From NCBI GenBank assembly GCA_015143295.1, contig CM026559.1:24938826-25002825 (forward strand): a stretch of DNA of 64,000 nucleotides, in the 5' to 3' direction. Position numbers and translations under genes: made by a program. This stretch comes from Tetracentron sinense. Its lineage: Eukaryota; Streptophyta; Magnoliopsida; Trochodendrales; Trochodendraceae. The notes beneath the pieces were generated by a model. It saw only the letters and a program-made list of their open reading frames with translations. It was not told the DNA's origin and ran no database searches. Below are positions 12,532 through 22,239 of this stretch, piece after piece. The stretch's first letter is position 1, and every line of letters starts with the position of its first letter.

Positions 12532-13963
12532 TGTCAGCACCCTATTTTTACACCCCCTTAACCGTGGTTAATTAATTTAGCTATGGTCCAAACTCTAGAT
12601 CAACCCTAGTTCCAAACCCTAGGTAAACCCTTAACCATAGGACTAAATCCTAGTTAAGACCCTAGTTAACCCTAGGTAGTCCTAAACCCAAACCCTAGGT
12701 AACCATAGCCTAATCTTAGTAAGCCCTAGGTATACCCAAGGCCCAAGCCCATTTGACCAAACTTATACCTAGACAACTCAATCAAACCCAATTACCTAAT
12801 TTTATTACCCAACCCAAGTAGTCAAGCCCAAATACCCAATCACCCAATTGTCTAAGCCAAAGCCTATTTCCATAGCCCAAGCCCAAATGTCATAGTCAAA
12901 GTCCAATAATCATAACCCATGACCCATCTACTAATAACCCATGATCCATAAGACCTAATCCACATATCCATATCCACCTACCCTATATCCAACAACCCAT
13001 ACCCATATAACCCATAGTTCACTCAACCCACCAACTCTCTTACATCAACCCATACCTATATAACTCATAGTTCACTCAACCCACCTACTCTCTTATACCT
13101 CTCTTACACCCTATATCCTACAACCCATACCCATATAACCCATAGTTCACTCAACCCACCAACTCTCTTACACTCCTTACAACACTCAATCTATCAACTC
13201 ACCTTACAACACTCAAGTCTTTACCCACTAGCTCCTTTTATCCCCCATGTAAAAGACACAACCCAACCTCTTAGTTTTCCTATAAATACCAATCCCTTAG
13301 CCCCTTAGATCCATCCCTCAAGACCCCTAGAAGGTTCCCACCCACTTGTGTTTCTCTTGAGTTTGAAGAAGGGAGAAGAAACTAAAGTTTAGAGTTTGGA
13401 AAGAATTCTAAGACTAAAAGCTTAGAGTTCTTCACTAACTCTCTTCCTTTGTGGATTCTAAAACCCTACCACTTGGAGCATTGAAGGAGAATTCTTGGAG
13501 GAGTAGGCACTCATCCTTTCATTTTCTCTTCTTTCTCATCTTTTTTTTTTATTTGGTTCTCTCTTCTTGATCTCTCATTTCTCAAGCATAGTTGGGCCTC
13601 TCTACACCAATCTAATGGTGTAGAGGGACCCCATATCAAAGGCAAGGAGATGCTCCTTTTTTCTTTTCCTTTCCATGTACATATTTTCTTCTTTTTTATG
13701 TACCCACAAGTGTGGATATGGGTAGGCCCATAGAGAGTGGAAGCTAAAGCTATACCTCTCTTTTTCATTTTGTTTTCTTTTGAGATTCTAGTCCTCTTTC
13801 TAGAATTTTTTATGAAAGCTCATCCCCTCCCTAACATTCTTTAGAGCAACATTACATCATTAATAATGGTGTAAATGAACCACCTTAAAAGGGAGAGGAT
13901 GAGTTTTCATTTTCTTTCATTTCCTTATTTTTCCTTCATGTTCTATGGGTAGGTGATAGTTTA
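12532..13963 (+). repeat. 3' LTR of Ogre copy A, interrupted by the chromovirus
   Basis: It starts TGTCAGCACCC after the PPT and matches 31849-33312 of copy B with a few substitutions and small indels. It contains a C/A-rich stretch with short CCCTAG and CCCAAG repeats, then a three-copy minisatellite of about 60-75 bp (about 12987-13171) sharing ATAACCCATAGTTCACTC. At 13963 (GATAGTTTA) the match to copy B stops and the chromovirus LTR begins; the last ~1 kb of this LTR is not present before the assembly gap. Confidence 0.9.
13281..13288 (+). promoter_or_regulatory. TATA box in the Ogre A 3' LTR
   Basis: TATAAATA follows TTAGTTTTCC. The same box occurs at 32631 in copy B and, in minus orientation, at 44067-44074 in the solo Tat-like LTR, so it is the conserved promoter of this LTR family. 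Transcription would start about 30 bp downstream. Confidence 0.65.
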
Positions 13964-14690
13964 TGTAACGCCCCGAAATACCCCCTAGGAGTTTAGGGAT
14001 ATTTTAGGTGTCACACTGCGAACCTATCAAACCATCCTGCAATGCACAAGATAAAATATAGTACTCATAACGATAATCAGAGCACGGAAGCTATCATATA
14101 TGCGGAAGCGTAAACAAATTTTCATTTCTTCTGATGATCCAAAATAGTATTCCAAGTTAACATAAATACAAGACATGTCTAAGCCTAAGGTGGACAGGCC
14201 CACCTATCAAAATATCAAAATATCAAAATACACCAAACCCTCTCATACTCTCCCCTCAACAGTAGTCGAGGTATGGCCACGCATCGAGGTCTCGGTCCGC
14301 CTGAGACTGTAATGGGATAGCCGACTCTCTCTCCTCTGTATACTCTTCCTCGACCCAAGGCTCCGGGTCGAGGGCTCCCTCAGTACCTGCCGACATGAAA
14401 GTACGGCTGAGCATGGAATACTCAGCGAGTACAAGCTACTAGCAGACCATAACAACAATAAAAAAAAACACATAATAGTAACATCATACAAGCAGTAATA
14501 GAAACATCACAAGGAAACAGTATAGGGCATGACACAATACAAGCATCCTGACGTGCGTACATGAATGCGAAAATGCCGATAAAACTCATGCTTGAAAACC
14601 CTTGTCATGTCCCGGTATGCCTCGTAGAAATCATGTATGCGTGCATGCATGAATGCATGATCATCATCTTGTAAACCTCCATCTTGTAAA

Positions 14691-15016
14691 CTTGTGAGCC
14701 AGAGGCTAGCACCCGAATCTCCCTGGGCTGCCAACCTCCTTGATATGCAATGCACTTGTGAGCCAGAGGTTAGTACCCGAATCCTCCCTGGGCTACCAAC
14801 CTCCTTGTTATGAAATGCACTTGTGAGCCAGAGGCTAGCACCCGAATGTCCCTGGGCTACCAACCTCCTTGTTATGAAATGCACTTGTGAGCCAGAGGCT
14901 AGCACCCGAATGTCCCTGGGCTACCAACCTCCTTGTTATGCAATGCAGGGTTTTCTTGTGAGCCAGAGGTTAGTACCCGAATCCCCCCTGGGCTACCAAC
15001 CTCCTTGACATGCAAT
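14691..15016 (-). repeat. Tandem array of about 64 bp, five copies, in the Tekay-like LTR
   Basis: Units start at about 14691, 14755, 14820, 14884 and 14955 on the plus strand, each beginning CTTGTGAGCCAGAGG and containing a CCCTGGGCT block and CCAACCTCCTTG. The open frame across it comes from the repeat. The solo LTR at 58596 has a different array at the same relative place. Confidence 0.85.
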
Positions 15017-15994
15017 ATTTTCTTGTTGTTTATTATATGCACATGCTCTTGAAATCTCGATTCATGCTATCATGCGTGTTCGTGTACGTGTCCATAGTGA
15101 CAATCATGATAATGGAAATAACCAAATATGACATTATAATTCAATTCATGATATGAACATAAGTAACATAAGTAGTTTGCATAACATTTGATCAATTGAT
15201 CATTTATAAGAACGCATGCATAAAACCCATTTCTATATCCTTCATTGAGATCATTTATTCATAGTTTAGGCATTTTGTCAAACACTTTCATACGTTATTT
15301 CTTAGTAGTTTATCTCCTTCTTTTTAATGCATAATTTCCATTCAATCACACAAGGGTAAGTTTGTTATTTGTACAATGCCCATCCTCCATTTTCCAATCC
15401 ACATCCCACACATCATATATCACACATTCGGCATCCAATCGCCGTATCCAACCTCCATCCAAACATCCCTACTCTTTCTTTATCTTGTTTATATTTATTA
15501 TAGATGCCACATTTGCAAGGCATAAAACAGACTAACAAGAATCATATTTCATAAGGAAAAACCTAGATTTATTGCTAGGGTAAGTTAGTAGGGTGTACTA
15601 ACCTTAGATCAAGGTTTGATCTTGAAGAAACCTTGAAATAGAAGCTCTAATTGGAAGGAGGAAGCCTTTGCTTGAAGGGGACTTGAGTTGGGGGAAGAAA
15701 CCTCTTTCAAAACGTGAGTGAGTGCTGCCCTAGCTTGGAGAACGCACCTCCACACGAGCTTGAGTTGAAATCTTGAAGAAGACGTGCTTGGGGACGATCT
15801 AGGGTCTTCACCCCTTTGATTTCTTCTCCAAAAGCAACCTAGGTTTAGAGCTTTCTCCTCCTCTCTCTCTATCTCTCAAAATCCCTCAAATGTTGTAAGT
15901 GAGGCCTCAAAGGGTCGAGCAAACCCTTATGGGTAAGGGTTTAACACCCAAAAGACGAAAACGCCCTTACTGAAATTTCTGCAAAAACGCGAAG

Positions 15995-16179
15995 ACCGAG
16001 CGATCGGTGGTTATGACCGATCGATCGGTTGCCTACCGAGCGATCGGTGTTTATGACCGATCGACCGGTCAAAAACTCACTCTCTGGAAAATTTTCCCAT
16101 ACAAAATTTCTGACCGCGCGATAGCTACCGATCGATCGGTTATGGACCGATCGATCTCTGACTGGACCGAGCGATCGGT
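15995..16179. repeat. Palindrome cluster (ACCGATCGATCGGT) in chromovirus U3
   Basis: Copies of a 14-bp palindrome or one- to two-base variants lie at 15995, 16016, 16035, 16056, 16127 and 16166, with half sites near 16113 and 16146. Spacing is irregular (20-70 bp). The cluster lies 200-400 bp inside the LTR start on the coding (minus) strand, upstream of where transcription should start, which would suit a protein-binding or enhancer role. Confidence 0.75.
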
Positions 16180-16391
16180 TCTCTGTATGTCTGGACTGTT
16201 TTGACCATATCTTTTGACTCGCTCGTCGGATTTCGACGATTCAACTTGCGTTGGGTTCGTCTTTCGAAAACGCACATTTCTGACGTTTCAGAATTTCCGA
16301 TTTCTCCCTTATTTATTAATTAGACTACAAAAACGGCCAATTAGCTACGAAGGTGCTATTCATTAAGGATGAAAAAGTCCGGGGTGCTACA

Positions 16392-16404
16392 TTCTCCCCC
16401 CCTT
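16392..16404 (-). promoter_or_regulatory. Polypurine tract of the chromovirus
   Basis: On the minus strand AAGGGGGGGAGAA directly precedes the LTR start TGTAGCACC. The pol frame ends about 80 bp upstream. Confidence 0.8.
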
Positions 16405-16483
16405 ACAAAAATTTCGTCCCCGAAATTTGGACGATACATACATGCACAAAATCAAAACAAAATTACAAGCCATATGCACAAGT

Positions 16484-19400
16484 CTATTCAAACAACTCGG
16501 GATACTTTGCTTTGACTTCGGCTTCACGCTCCCACGTGGCTTCTTCTCGTGCATGATGTTGCCATTGCACGAGGACTAGCGGAATAGTCTTGTTGCGAAG
16601 CACTTGATCTCTCCTATCCAAAATATGAACCGGCTTCTCAACTAAAGTGAGGTCCTCTCGGATCTCTATCGGATCAAGCTCGATGACATGAGAAGGATCC
16701 GAGATGTACTTCCGGAGCATAGAGACATGGAATACATTATGGACCGCCGCCATGTGAGCGGGCAAAGCAACACGGTAAGCCACCTCGCCAACTCGAGTAA
16801 TGATCTCGAACGGACCCACATATCTCGGGCTAAGCTTGCCTCTCTTCCCGAATCGCATAACACCTTTGGTCGGTGAAATCCTTACAAACACAAAATCACC
16901 GACTCGGAATTCAAGATCCCTCCTTCGGTTGTCGGCATAGCTTTTCTGTCTATCTTGTGCGGTCTTTAACCTCTCCCGGATAAGCTTGACCTTATCCGCG
17001 GTTTGTTCAATTAACTCGGGGCCCAAAATCTTTCTTTCTCCCACTTCATCCCAATACAACGGGGATCTACAACTCCTTCCGTACAAAGCCTCGAAAGGCG
17101 CCATTTGTATGCTTTCTTGATAACTATTGTTGTAAGCGAATTCCACCAAAGGTAGGTGATCTTCCCAACTTCCCTTGAAGTCTAGCATACATGCTCGAAG
17201 CATATCTTCAATAACCTGATTCACCCTCTCGGTTTGCCCGTCGGTCTGTGGGTGGAAAGCTGTGCTAAAGTCTAACTGGGAGCCCATTGCACCTTGAAAA
17301 CTTTTTCAAAACCTGGATGTGAATCTTGGGTCTCTATCCGACACAATACTCACTGGCACCCCGTGTAATCGGACTATTTCCTTGATGTATAGCTCCGCTA
17401 ACTGATTGGAGTTGAATGTAGTCCGGTACGGTAAGAAATGAGCGGACTTCGTGAGTCTATCAACGACTACCCATATAGCATCGGTCTTCCTAACCGTCTT
17501 CGGCAACCCCACGATGAAGTCCATAGAGATATGTTCCCATTTCCACTCGGGAATAGGGAGAGACTGCAAAAGACCCGCCGGTCTCAAATGCTCTGCTTTC
17601 ACCTGTTGGCACACCAAACACCGTGCCACATACTCCGCAACCTCCCTCTTCATGTTTCGCCACCAGAAGTGACTCTTGAGGTTCCGATACATCTTTGTCC
17701 CCCCGGGATGCACTGTATACTTAGACCGGTGAGCTTCGTCCATAATCTCTCTCCGAAGGTCTGCATTGGCTGGGACACAAAGCCTTCCCTTGAATGTAAT
17801 AGCACCTCGGCTAGTGAGAGAGGAGTCCGTACTACCCTTGGCCACTTCCTTATCCCGGAAAGCCAACAAGTCAGTGTCTGTGGCTTGATACTCCTGGATC
17901 AAGTCTATAAGGTACGGCCGAACTGTAACATTCGCCAAAACCGGACTGCGGACAGAATCGTTCACACTTATGTCTAGATTTGCCAAATCGTCTAACAGTC
18001 TCCATTCCCGCACCAACATGTGAGCCAACAACCCCGATGGTTTCCTACTCAGAGCGTCTGCCACCACATTTGCTTTTCCTGGGTGATATTGGATAGTGCA
18101 CTCGTAGTCCTTTAAGAACTCAATCCAACGCCGTTGTCGTAAGTTTAGCTCTTTTTGGGAAAAGAGATACTTGAGGCTCTTGTGGTCCGTGTACACATAG
18201 AACTCCACCCCGTACAGATAATGTCGCCAAATTTTTAGTGCAAACACGACCGCCGCAAGCTCCAAGTCGTGAGTGGGGTAGTTCTTTTCATGCTCTTTCA
18301 ACTGCCTTGATGCATAGGCAATGACCTTCTTGTGTTGCATTAGGACACACCCGAGTCCAACATGCGAGGCATCACTGTACACCTCATACCCAAAAGGTCC
18401 AGATGGCACCGTAAGGACAGGGGCTGTGGTGAGGCGTTTCTTCAACTCTAGGAAACTTACTTCACATCGGTCACTCCAACTGAACTTTGCATTTTTCCTT
18501 GTCAAGTAAGTGAGAGGTGCAGCCAAACTGGAGAATCCCTCCACAAATCTCCGGTAGTAGCCTGCCAATCCGAGGAAACTACGTATCTCCGTGACGCTCT
18601 TGGGCCTCTCCCAACTCATGACTGCCTCAACCTTGGCTGGATCTACAGAAATGCCCTCGGCCGACACCACGTGTCCAAGAAATGCGACCTTCTCTAACCA
18701 GAACTCGCACTTACTCAATTTGGCATATAGTCTATGCTCTCTCAACATCTCTAGAGCAAGGCGGAGGTCTCGCGCGTGATCTTCCCGTGTCTGGGAATAC
18801 ACCAAAATGTCATCAATGAATACAATCACGCATCGATCCAAGCAAGATCGGAACACCCGGTTCATCAAATCCATGAATGCCGCCGGTGCATTCGTCAGCC
18901 CAAAAGGCATGACAAGGAACTCGTAATGCCCATACCGAGTCCTGAAGGCCGTCTTCGGAACATCTTCCGCCTTGATCCTTAATTGATGATACCCCGACCG
19001 AAGATCAATTTTGGAGAAGAATCTCGCTCCCTTCAATTGGTCGAACAAGTCATCGATCCTTGGCAAGGGATAACGATTCTTGATAGTTACCTTGTTCAAC
19101 TGACGGTAGTCTATACACATTCTCATCGACCCGTCTTTCTTCTTTACAAAAAGGACCGGAGCTCCCCACGGTGACACACTTGGTTGGATGAAACCAAGTT
19201 GTTGTAACTCCTCAATTTGCTTCTTCAATTCTTCAAGCTCTATCGGGGCCATTCTATATGGGGCTCTTGAAATTGGAGCGGTGCCCGGAGTAAGCTCTAT
19301 AGCGAACTCAATCTCCCGATTCGGAGGTAACCCGGGAAGTTCCTCCGGAAACACGTCCAAGAATTCACTCATGACCGGAATGGCCGAGGAGTTTTGTGCT

Positions 19401-19815
19401 TCTAGGTTTGTTACACTCAAGGCTGCGAGGCGAGCAATGTCCCTCTCTCTTAATCCTCGGAAGTGAAAAGGCTTACCCCCTTCCGGCTTGAAATTCACCA
19501 TCTTCTCAAAACACGCAACGTGCCCGTGATGGTTTGACAACCAATCCATCCCTAAGATGACATCAAAATCCAAGTCTTGAAAATCTAGGACGATGAGATC
19601 GGCTAACAGTTCATTCTCCCCCACTTGAACCACACTATCCCCGAATATCTTGTCCGTATCAACTGACTTGCCGAGTGGAGTTGCAATGGTCAACTCCTGC
19701 TTTAACGGAGTAGCCTCAGTCAAAAATCCCTTTGCGAAACTAGGCGACACAAAGGAGTGAGTGGATCCTGTGTCGATCAACACTCGGGCAAGACATTCGT
19801 TCACTAACAAAGCGC
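16484..19815 (-). pseudogene. Chromovirus pol: protease, RT, RNase H, integrase, chromodomain-like tail
   Basis: Reading down from the acceptor at 19815, [11 protein letters not shown] leads into the protease site [10 protein letters not shown]. The RT has [23 protein letters not shown] and the catalytic FIDD, about 330 residues in. RNase H ([17 protein letters not shown]) and an integrase zinc finger ([22 protein letters not shown]) follow, then the core D (MDFIVGLP), D (VSDRDPRF) and E (TDGQTERVNQ). The tail (PVHILDRRDQ to PELFE) is chromodomain-like. A single TGA at 17306-17308, where TGG for tryptophan is expected after TSRF, splits the frame; all downstream codons to 16484 stay in frame. 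No upstream ATG exists in this frame, so expression depends on joining to gag. Confidence 0.9.
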
Positions 19816-19947
19816 CTGTGCGATTAAGTGACTACTATTAGTAGATTTCAAACAACAAGCATCATACATAGGTAACCCTTAGTATAGAAACTCACAAAGC
19901 AAATCATAGAAATTTTACACAATTTAAATTCTAGAATTCGTGCGTAC
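19816..19947 (-). other. Putative 132-bp GT-AG intron between gag and protease of the chromovirus
   Basis: On the minus strand the donor is CAAG before GTACGC (GT at 19947-19946) and the acceptor CGCACAG before GCGCTTTG (AG at 19817-19816). A near-consensus branch point, TACTAAT, places its A at 19838, 22 nt before the acceptor. Splicing joins gag VVQ(G) to (G)[16 protein letters not shown] in frame. Without splicing gag ends eight residues after the junction, at a TAG ending at 19931. Both exon ends fit to the base. Confidence 0.65.
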
Positions 19948-21184
19948 CTTGCACGACATCGTCGGATGCACGTGCGTCTCTCTCGGATAAGGCAAAGACT
20001 CGGCCCTGTGTGGCTGGGCGAGGAGGCCGGGTAGGCTGTGAGGCCCTCGAAGCCTGAGAAGAGCTAGGCTGAGATGTCTGCCTAACCGGGGGCCTGCTCC
20101 CTGAAGACTGAGTTGGCAATTGACGCCGGGGACAATCTCTGACCATGTGGCCTTGGTTACCACAATGGAAGCAACTTCCTGAAACTCTCCGGCATTCTCC
20201 CGCTGGATGCCTCCTCCCACAAAGAGTGCAAACATCATGCAAATAGGAGGACGGAGCATACCCCGTAGCCTGAGTAACTGCGGGATGAGGAGCATATGAG
20301 GTAGCCGGGCGAAAAGCCGGTGGAGCGAAAGAGCGGGGAGCCTGTGGTGCTGAATACATCCTCTGTGACTGAGCCGGGCCTGCAGACTGATACAAGCTCG
20401 TCCTTGCTCTTTTCTCCCCTGAACTACTCGACTGTCCTTTTTCCATTCCTCTCCTTTTGAAGAACTCCTCGGAGTTCGACTCGGCCAATAGTGCTTTATC
20501 AACAACTTCAGAATATGTCTCATGTCTAAACATCGAGACTCGGTCCTTGAGATAGGCCTTCAACCCCCTCTCGAATTTCCGGGCCTTCATAGCCTCGGTC
20601 GCTATCATGTGTGGAGCAAATCGAGATAGCTCCGAAAATTTGGCTTCATAAGCCGCTACAGACATATTACCTTGCTCCAAGGTAATGAATTCGACTTCCA
20701 TCTTTTCTTTCATCCCGACCGGAAAATACTTCTTGTTGAAAACCTCCAAGAATTCCTCCCAAGTCCAATCTTGACCTTGCCGGGTCAACTCTCGGGTCCG
20801 AAGTGCAGACTTCCACCAATGATCGGCCTCGCCTTCAAGCATAAAGGTGGCCCATGTGACCCTTTCCACTTCAGTAGGTGCTAACACCGAGAATATCTTC
20901 TCAAGTTGCCGGATCCAACCCTCGGCAACAAGTGGATCAATGCTTCTACAAAAAGTTGGAGGCCTCATCCTCCGAAAAGCTTCTATCCCGGCTTGGGCTC
21001 GGTTAGGAGGAGCCGGTATGAGTGCCGCATTAGGCGGAGTGGCCGGTTGCCTTGCCGCCAACATAGCCAAGGTCTCGGCTATGGATGCGAATGCTTGGGC
21101 AAAGTCGGGTTGATCATCACCCGATGGAGCATCACCTCCATTACCCCTTGTGTTGTACCCGCAACCCCGGGTATTGCGTCTCAT
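19931..21184 (-). CDS. Chromovirus Gag
   Basis: It starts at ATG 21184 (MRRNTRGCGYNTRGN); the open frame extends seven codons further to a TTG only. It forms the virus-like particle shell and binds RNA. The capsid domain covers roughly residues 60-240, with WATFMLEGEADHWWK, TWEEFLEVFNKKYFP and SELSRFAPHM. A Ser/Ala/Pro-rich stretch follows, then a C4-type pair (CTLCGRRHPAGEC) and a CCHC zinc knuckle (CFHCGNQGHMVRDC), typical for Tekay-like Gag. The unspliced frame ends at a TAG at 19931-19933; spliced at 19947/19816 it continues into protease. No internal stop or frameshift is seen. Confidence 0.88.
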   Translation of the reverse strand: MRRNTRGCGYNTRGNGGDAPSGDDQPDFAQAFASIAETLAMLAARQPATPPNAALIPAPPNRAQAGIEAFRRMRPPTFCRSIDPLVAEGWIRQLEKIFSVLAPTEVERVTWATFMLEGEADHWWKSALRTRELTRQGQDWTWEEFLEVFNKKYFPVGMKEKMEVEFITLEQGNMSVAAYEAKFSELSRFAPHMIATEAMKARKFERGLKAYLKDRVSMFRHETYSEVVDKALLAESNSEEFFKRRGMEKGQSSSSGEKRARTSLYQSAGPAQSQRMYSAPQAPRSFAPPAFRPATSYAPHPAVTQATGYAPSSYLHDVCTLCGRRHPAGECRRVSGSCFHCGNQGHMVRDCPRRQLPTQSSGSRPPVRQTSQPSSSQASRASQPTRPPRPATQGRVFALSERDARASDDVVQGTHEF

Positions 21185-21440
21185 GATTTCTCCTGAGAAC
21201 GACAATACAACATGAGTCTAACTTGGATACGCATTTAGTACAATTTCGCAATTCACTTAATACATATTCATCAAGCACATTTAATAAGTACAACACAAAT
21301 AATGTACACATGGTATATAACACAATAGCATAACATACAATCCGTGTTCCTAGCGTAGGACTCTATGTTCGGTTGAAGTTCAACCCATTTTGACTAAGAC
21401 TAACTTGTTAGTCTATACTTGGAATACAACTCTCTAAGGT
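21185..21440 (-). other. 5' leader of the chromovirus
   Basis: About 250 bp of A/T-rich untranslated leader between the PBS remnant and the gag ATG. No ORF of note. Confidence 0.6.
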
Positions 21441-21452
21441 GATTCTAATACC
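21441..21452 (-). promoter_or_regulatory. Primer-binding site remnant of the chromovirus, cut by the gap
   Basis: On the minus strand GGTATTAGAATC directly abuts the Ns. It resembles the initiator-tRNA-Met type PBS TGGTATCAGAGC, missing its first T, which would lie in the gap. The 5' LTR should therefore start at the first missing base. Confidence 0.65.
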
Positions 21453-21462
21453 NNNNNNNNNN
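21453..21462. other. Assembly gap (10 N)
   Basis: Ten Ns separate the chromovirus PBS from the middle of Ogre ORF1. If the tandem-array reading is right, the gap hides at least the chromovirus 5' LTR (about 2.4 kb), the remaining ~1 kb of the Ogre LTR and about 2.1 kb of leader and ORF1 of copy B. Confidence 0.95.
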
Positions 21463-22086
21463 CCTCCACCACGCCGATGTCCAAGTAGATTGCGAAGCTC
21501 CAGAAGGGACAAATATGCAATTTTTGTGTTCCACAACGTGGACCACCACTGATTCTGCATACCGTATAGGGTAGAAATCCTGACCTTCCACGGGCCCGGC
21601 ATGCCAAGCGCCTAGGGACTGCCTACACAGTTGAAGCCCCATCCAGGAACCATAACCCTAGCTACATAGCGGTTCCCGACATACGTCTACTCTTGGAAAG
21701 GCGCTACAGATCCATGATAGAGAAAAACGACTAGACGAGCCCAGGCGCGCATTCAGGCACTAGGAAGCAGAGCAGAACCGCGAACTCATAGCCATGCAGG
21801 AGTAGGTTGACCACCTCGGCCACACCGTCCGATCCTTGCAGAAGAGCACAGGGGTTATATGCAAGAAACTCCGTCCTTCGGCCCATTTGCACTTCCATCA
21901 GCGAACAGCTTGATAGTTCAAGGAGGAGATGACCAGTCGATCCGACCTTAACGGATCCCATATGTAACAATTTCCTCGTAGACAACTCGAGCGTATGGAG
22001 GTCGAATTAAATCCCTCCCACAACAGTTCATGGACGTTACGGCGTGCCCCGCCCGCTTACGTGCCATCCCCCGATGGGCCTGCCTA
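21463..22086 (+). pseudogene. ORF1 3' remnant of Ogre copy B
   Basis: It aligns with 2120-2745 of copy A (shared GCGAAGCTCCAGAAGGGAC, then the coiled-coil region), but dozens of one- to three-base insertions and deletions destroy the frame. The density of small indels, compared with the clean match downstream, suggests poor base quality next to the gap as much as real decay. Confidence 0.7.
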
Positions 22087-22239
22087 GGTTGGGTCCTTTT
22101 TGTTTTATATTGAGTCCATCCTGTATCCCACTCACTCACTCCTGCATCAATGAAAAATCTTTTTTTAGCAAACATTTCTCTCCCTCATGTGCATATTCAT
22201 GGTTAGTCGTTGCATTTTTCAGTCTGCATGAGCTGACCC

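Larger units (their letters stand above)
1..13963 (+). mobile_element. Ogre-type (Tat lineage) Ty3/gypsy retrotransposon, copy A
   Basis: A plus-strand LTR retrotransposon in Ogre order: 5' LTR tail (1-184), PBS, extra ORF1, gag-pro, a non-coding spacer that is probably an intron, RT-gRNaseH-aRNaseH-integrase, a 2.6-kb 3' UTR, PPT and 3' LTR (from 12532). The first 184 bases match the last 184 bases of the LTR at 31849-34288, which fixes the 5' LTR end at ...TGCTCACA. The 3' LTR stops at 13963, where a chromovirus LTR begins. An ORF upstream of gag, a second archaeal-type RNase H and a pro/RT intron are known traits of Tat/Ogre elements. The copy is defective: an amber codon in ORF1, a 1-bp insertion in the protease region and two nonsense codons in pol. 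Confidence 0.93.
13964..16391 (-). repeat. 3' LTR of the Tekay-like chromovirus
   Basis: 2428 bp. On the minus strand it starts TGTAGCACCCCGG at 16391 and ends GGGGCGTTACA at 13964. It holds a cluster of ACCGATCGATCGGT palindromes (15995-16179) in U3 and a 64-bp tandem array (14691-15016) farther downstream. Blocks such as GCTGAGCATGGAATACTCAG are shared with the solo LTR at 58596-61343, so the two are related families. Confidence 0.88.
13964..21452 (-). mobile_element. Tekay/Del-like chromovirus (Ty3/gypsy), minus strand, 5' LTR lost in the gap
   Basis: On the minus strand the order is: PBS remnant (next to the gap), leader, gag, protease-RT-RNase H-integrase with a chromodomain-like tail, PPT and 3' LTR (16391 down to 13964). 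It lies inside the LTR of Ogre copy A. Gag has a CCHC knuckle, and pol motifs fit plant chromoviruses of the Tekay/Del group; the assignment is by motif memory, not by tree. One nonsense codon in integrase breaks the pol. Its 5' LTR and the right insertion junction are missing at the assembly gap. Confidence 0.88.

Noticed and set aside
14507-14905. 132-aa minus-strand open frame with repeated SGASLWLT motif
   Set aside because: A translation of the 64-bp LTR tandem repeat; no independent evidence of coding.
14691-15016. Regular repeats as a CRISPR-like array
   Set aside because: Units are contiguous tandem copies within an LTR of a plant element, without unique spacers or cas genes.
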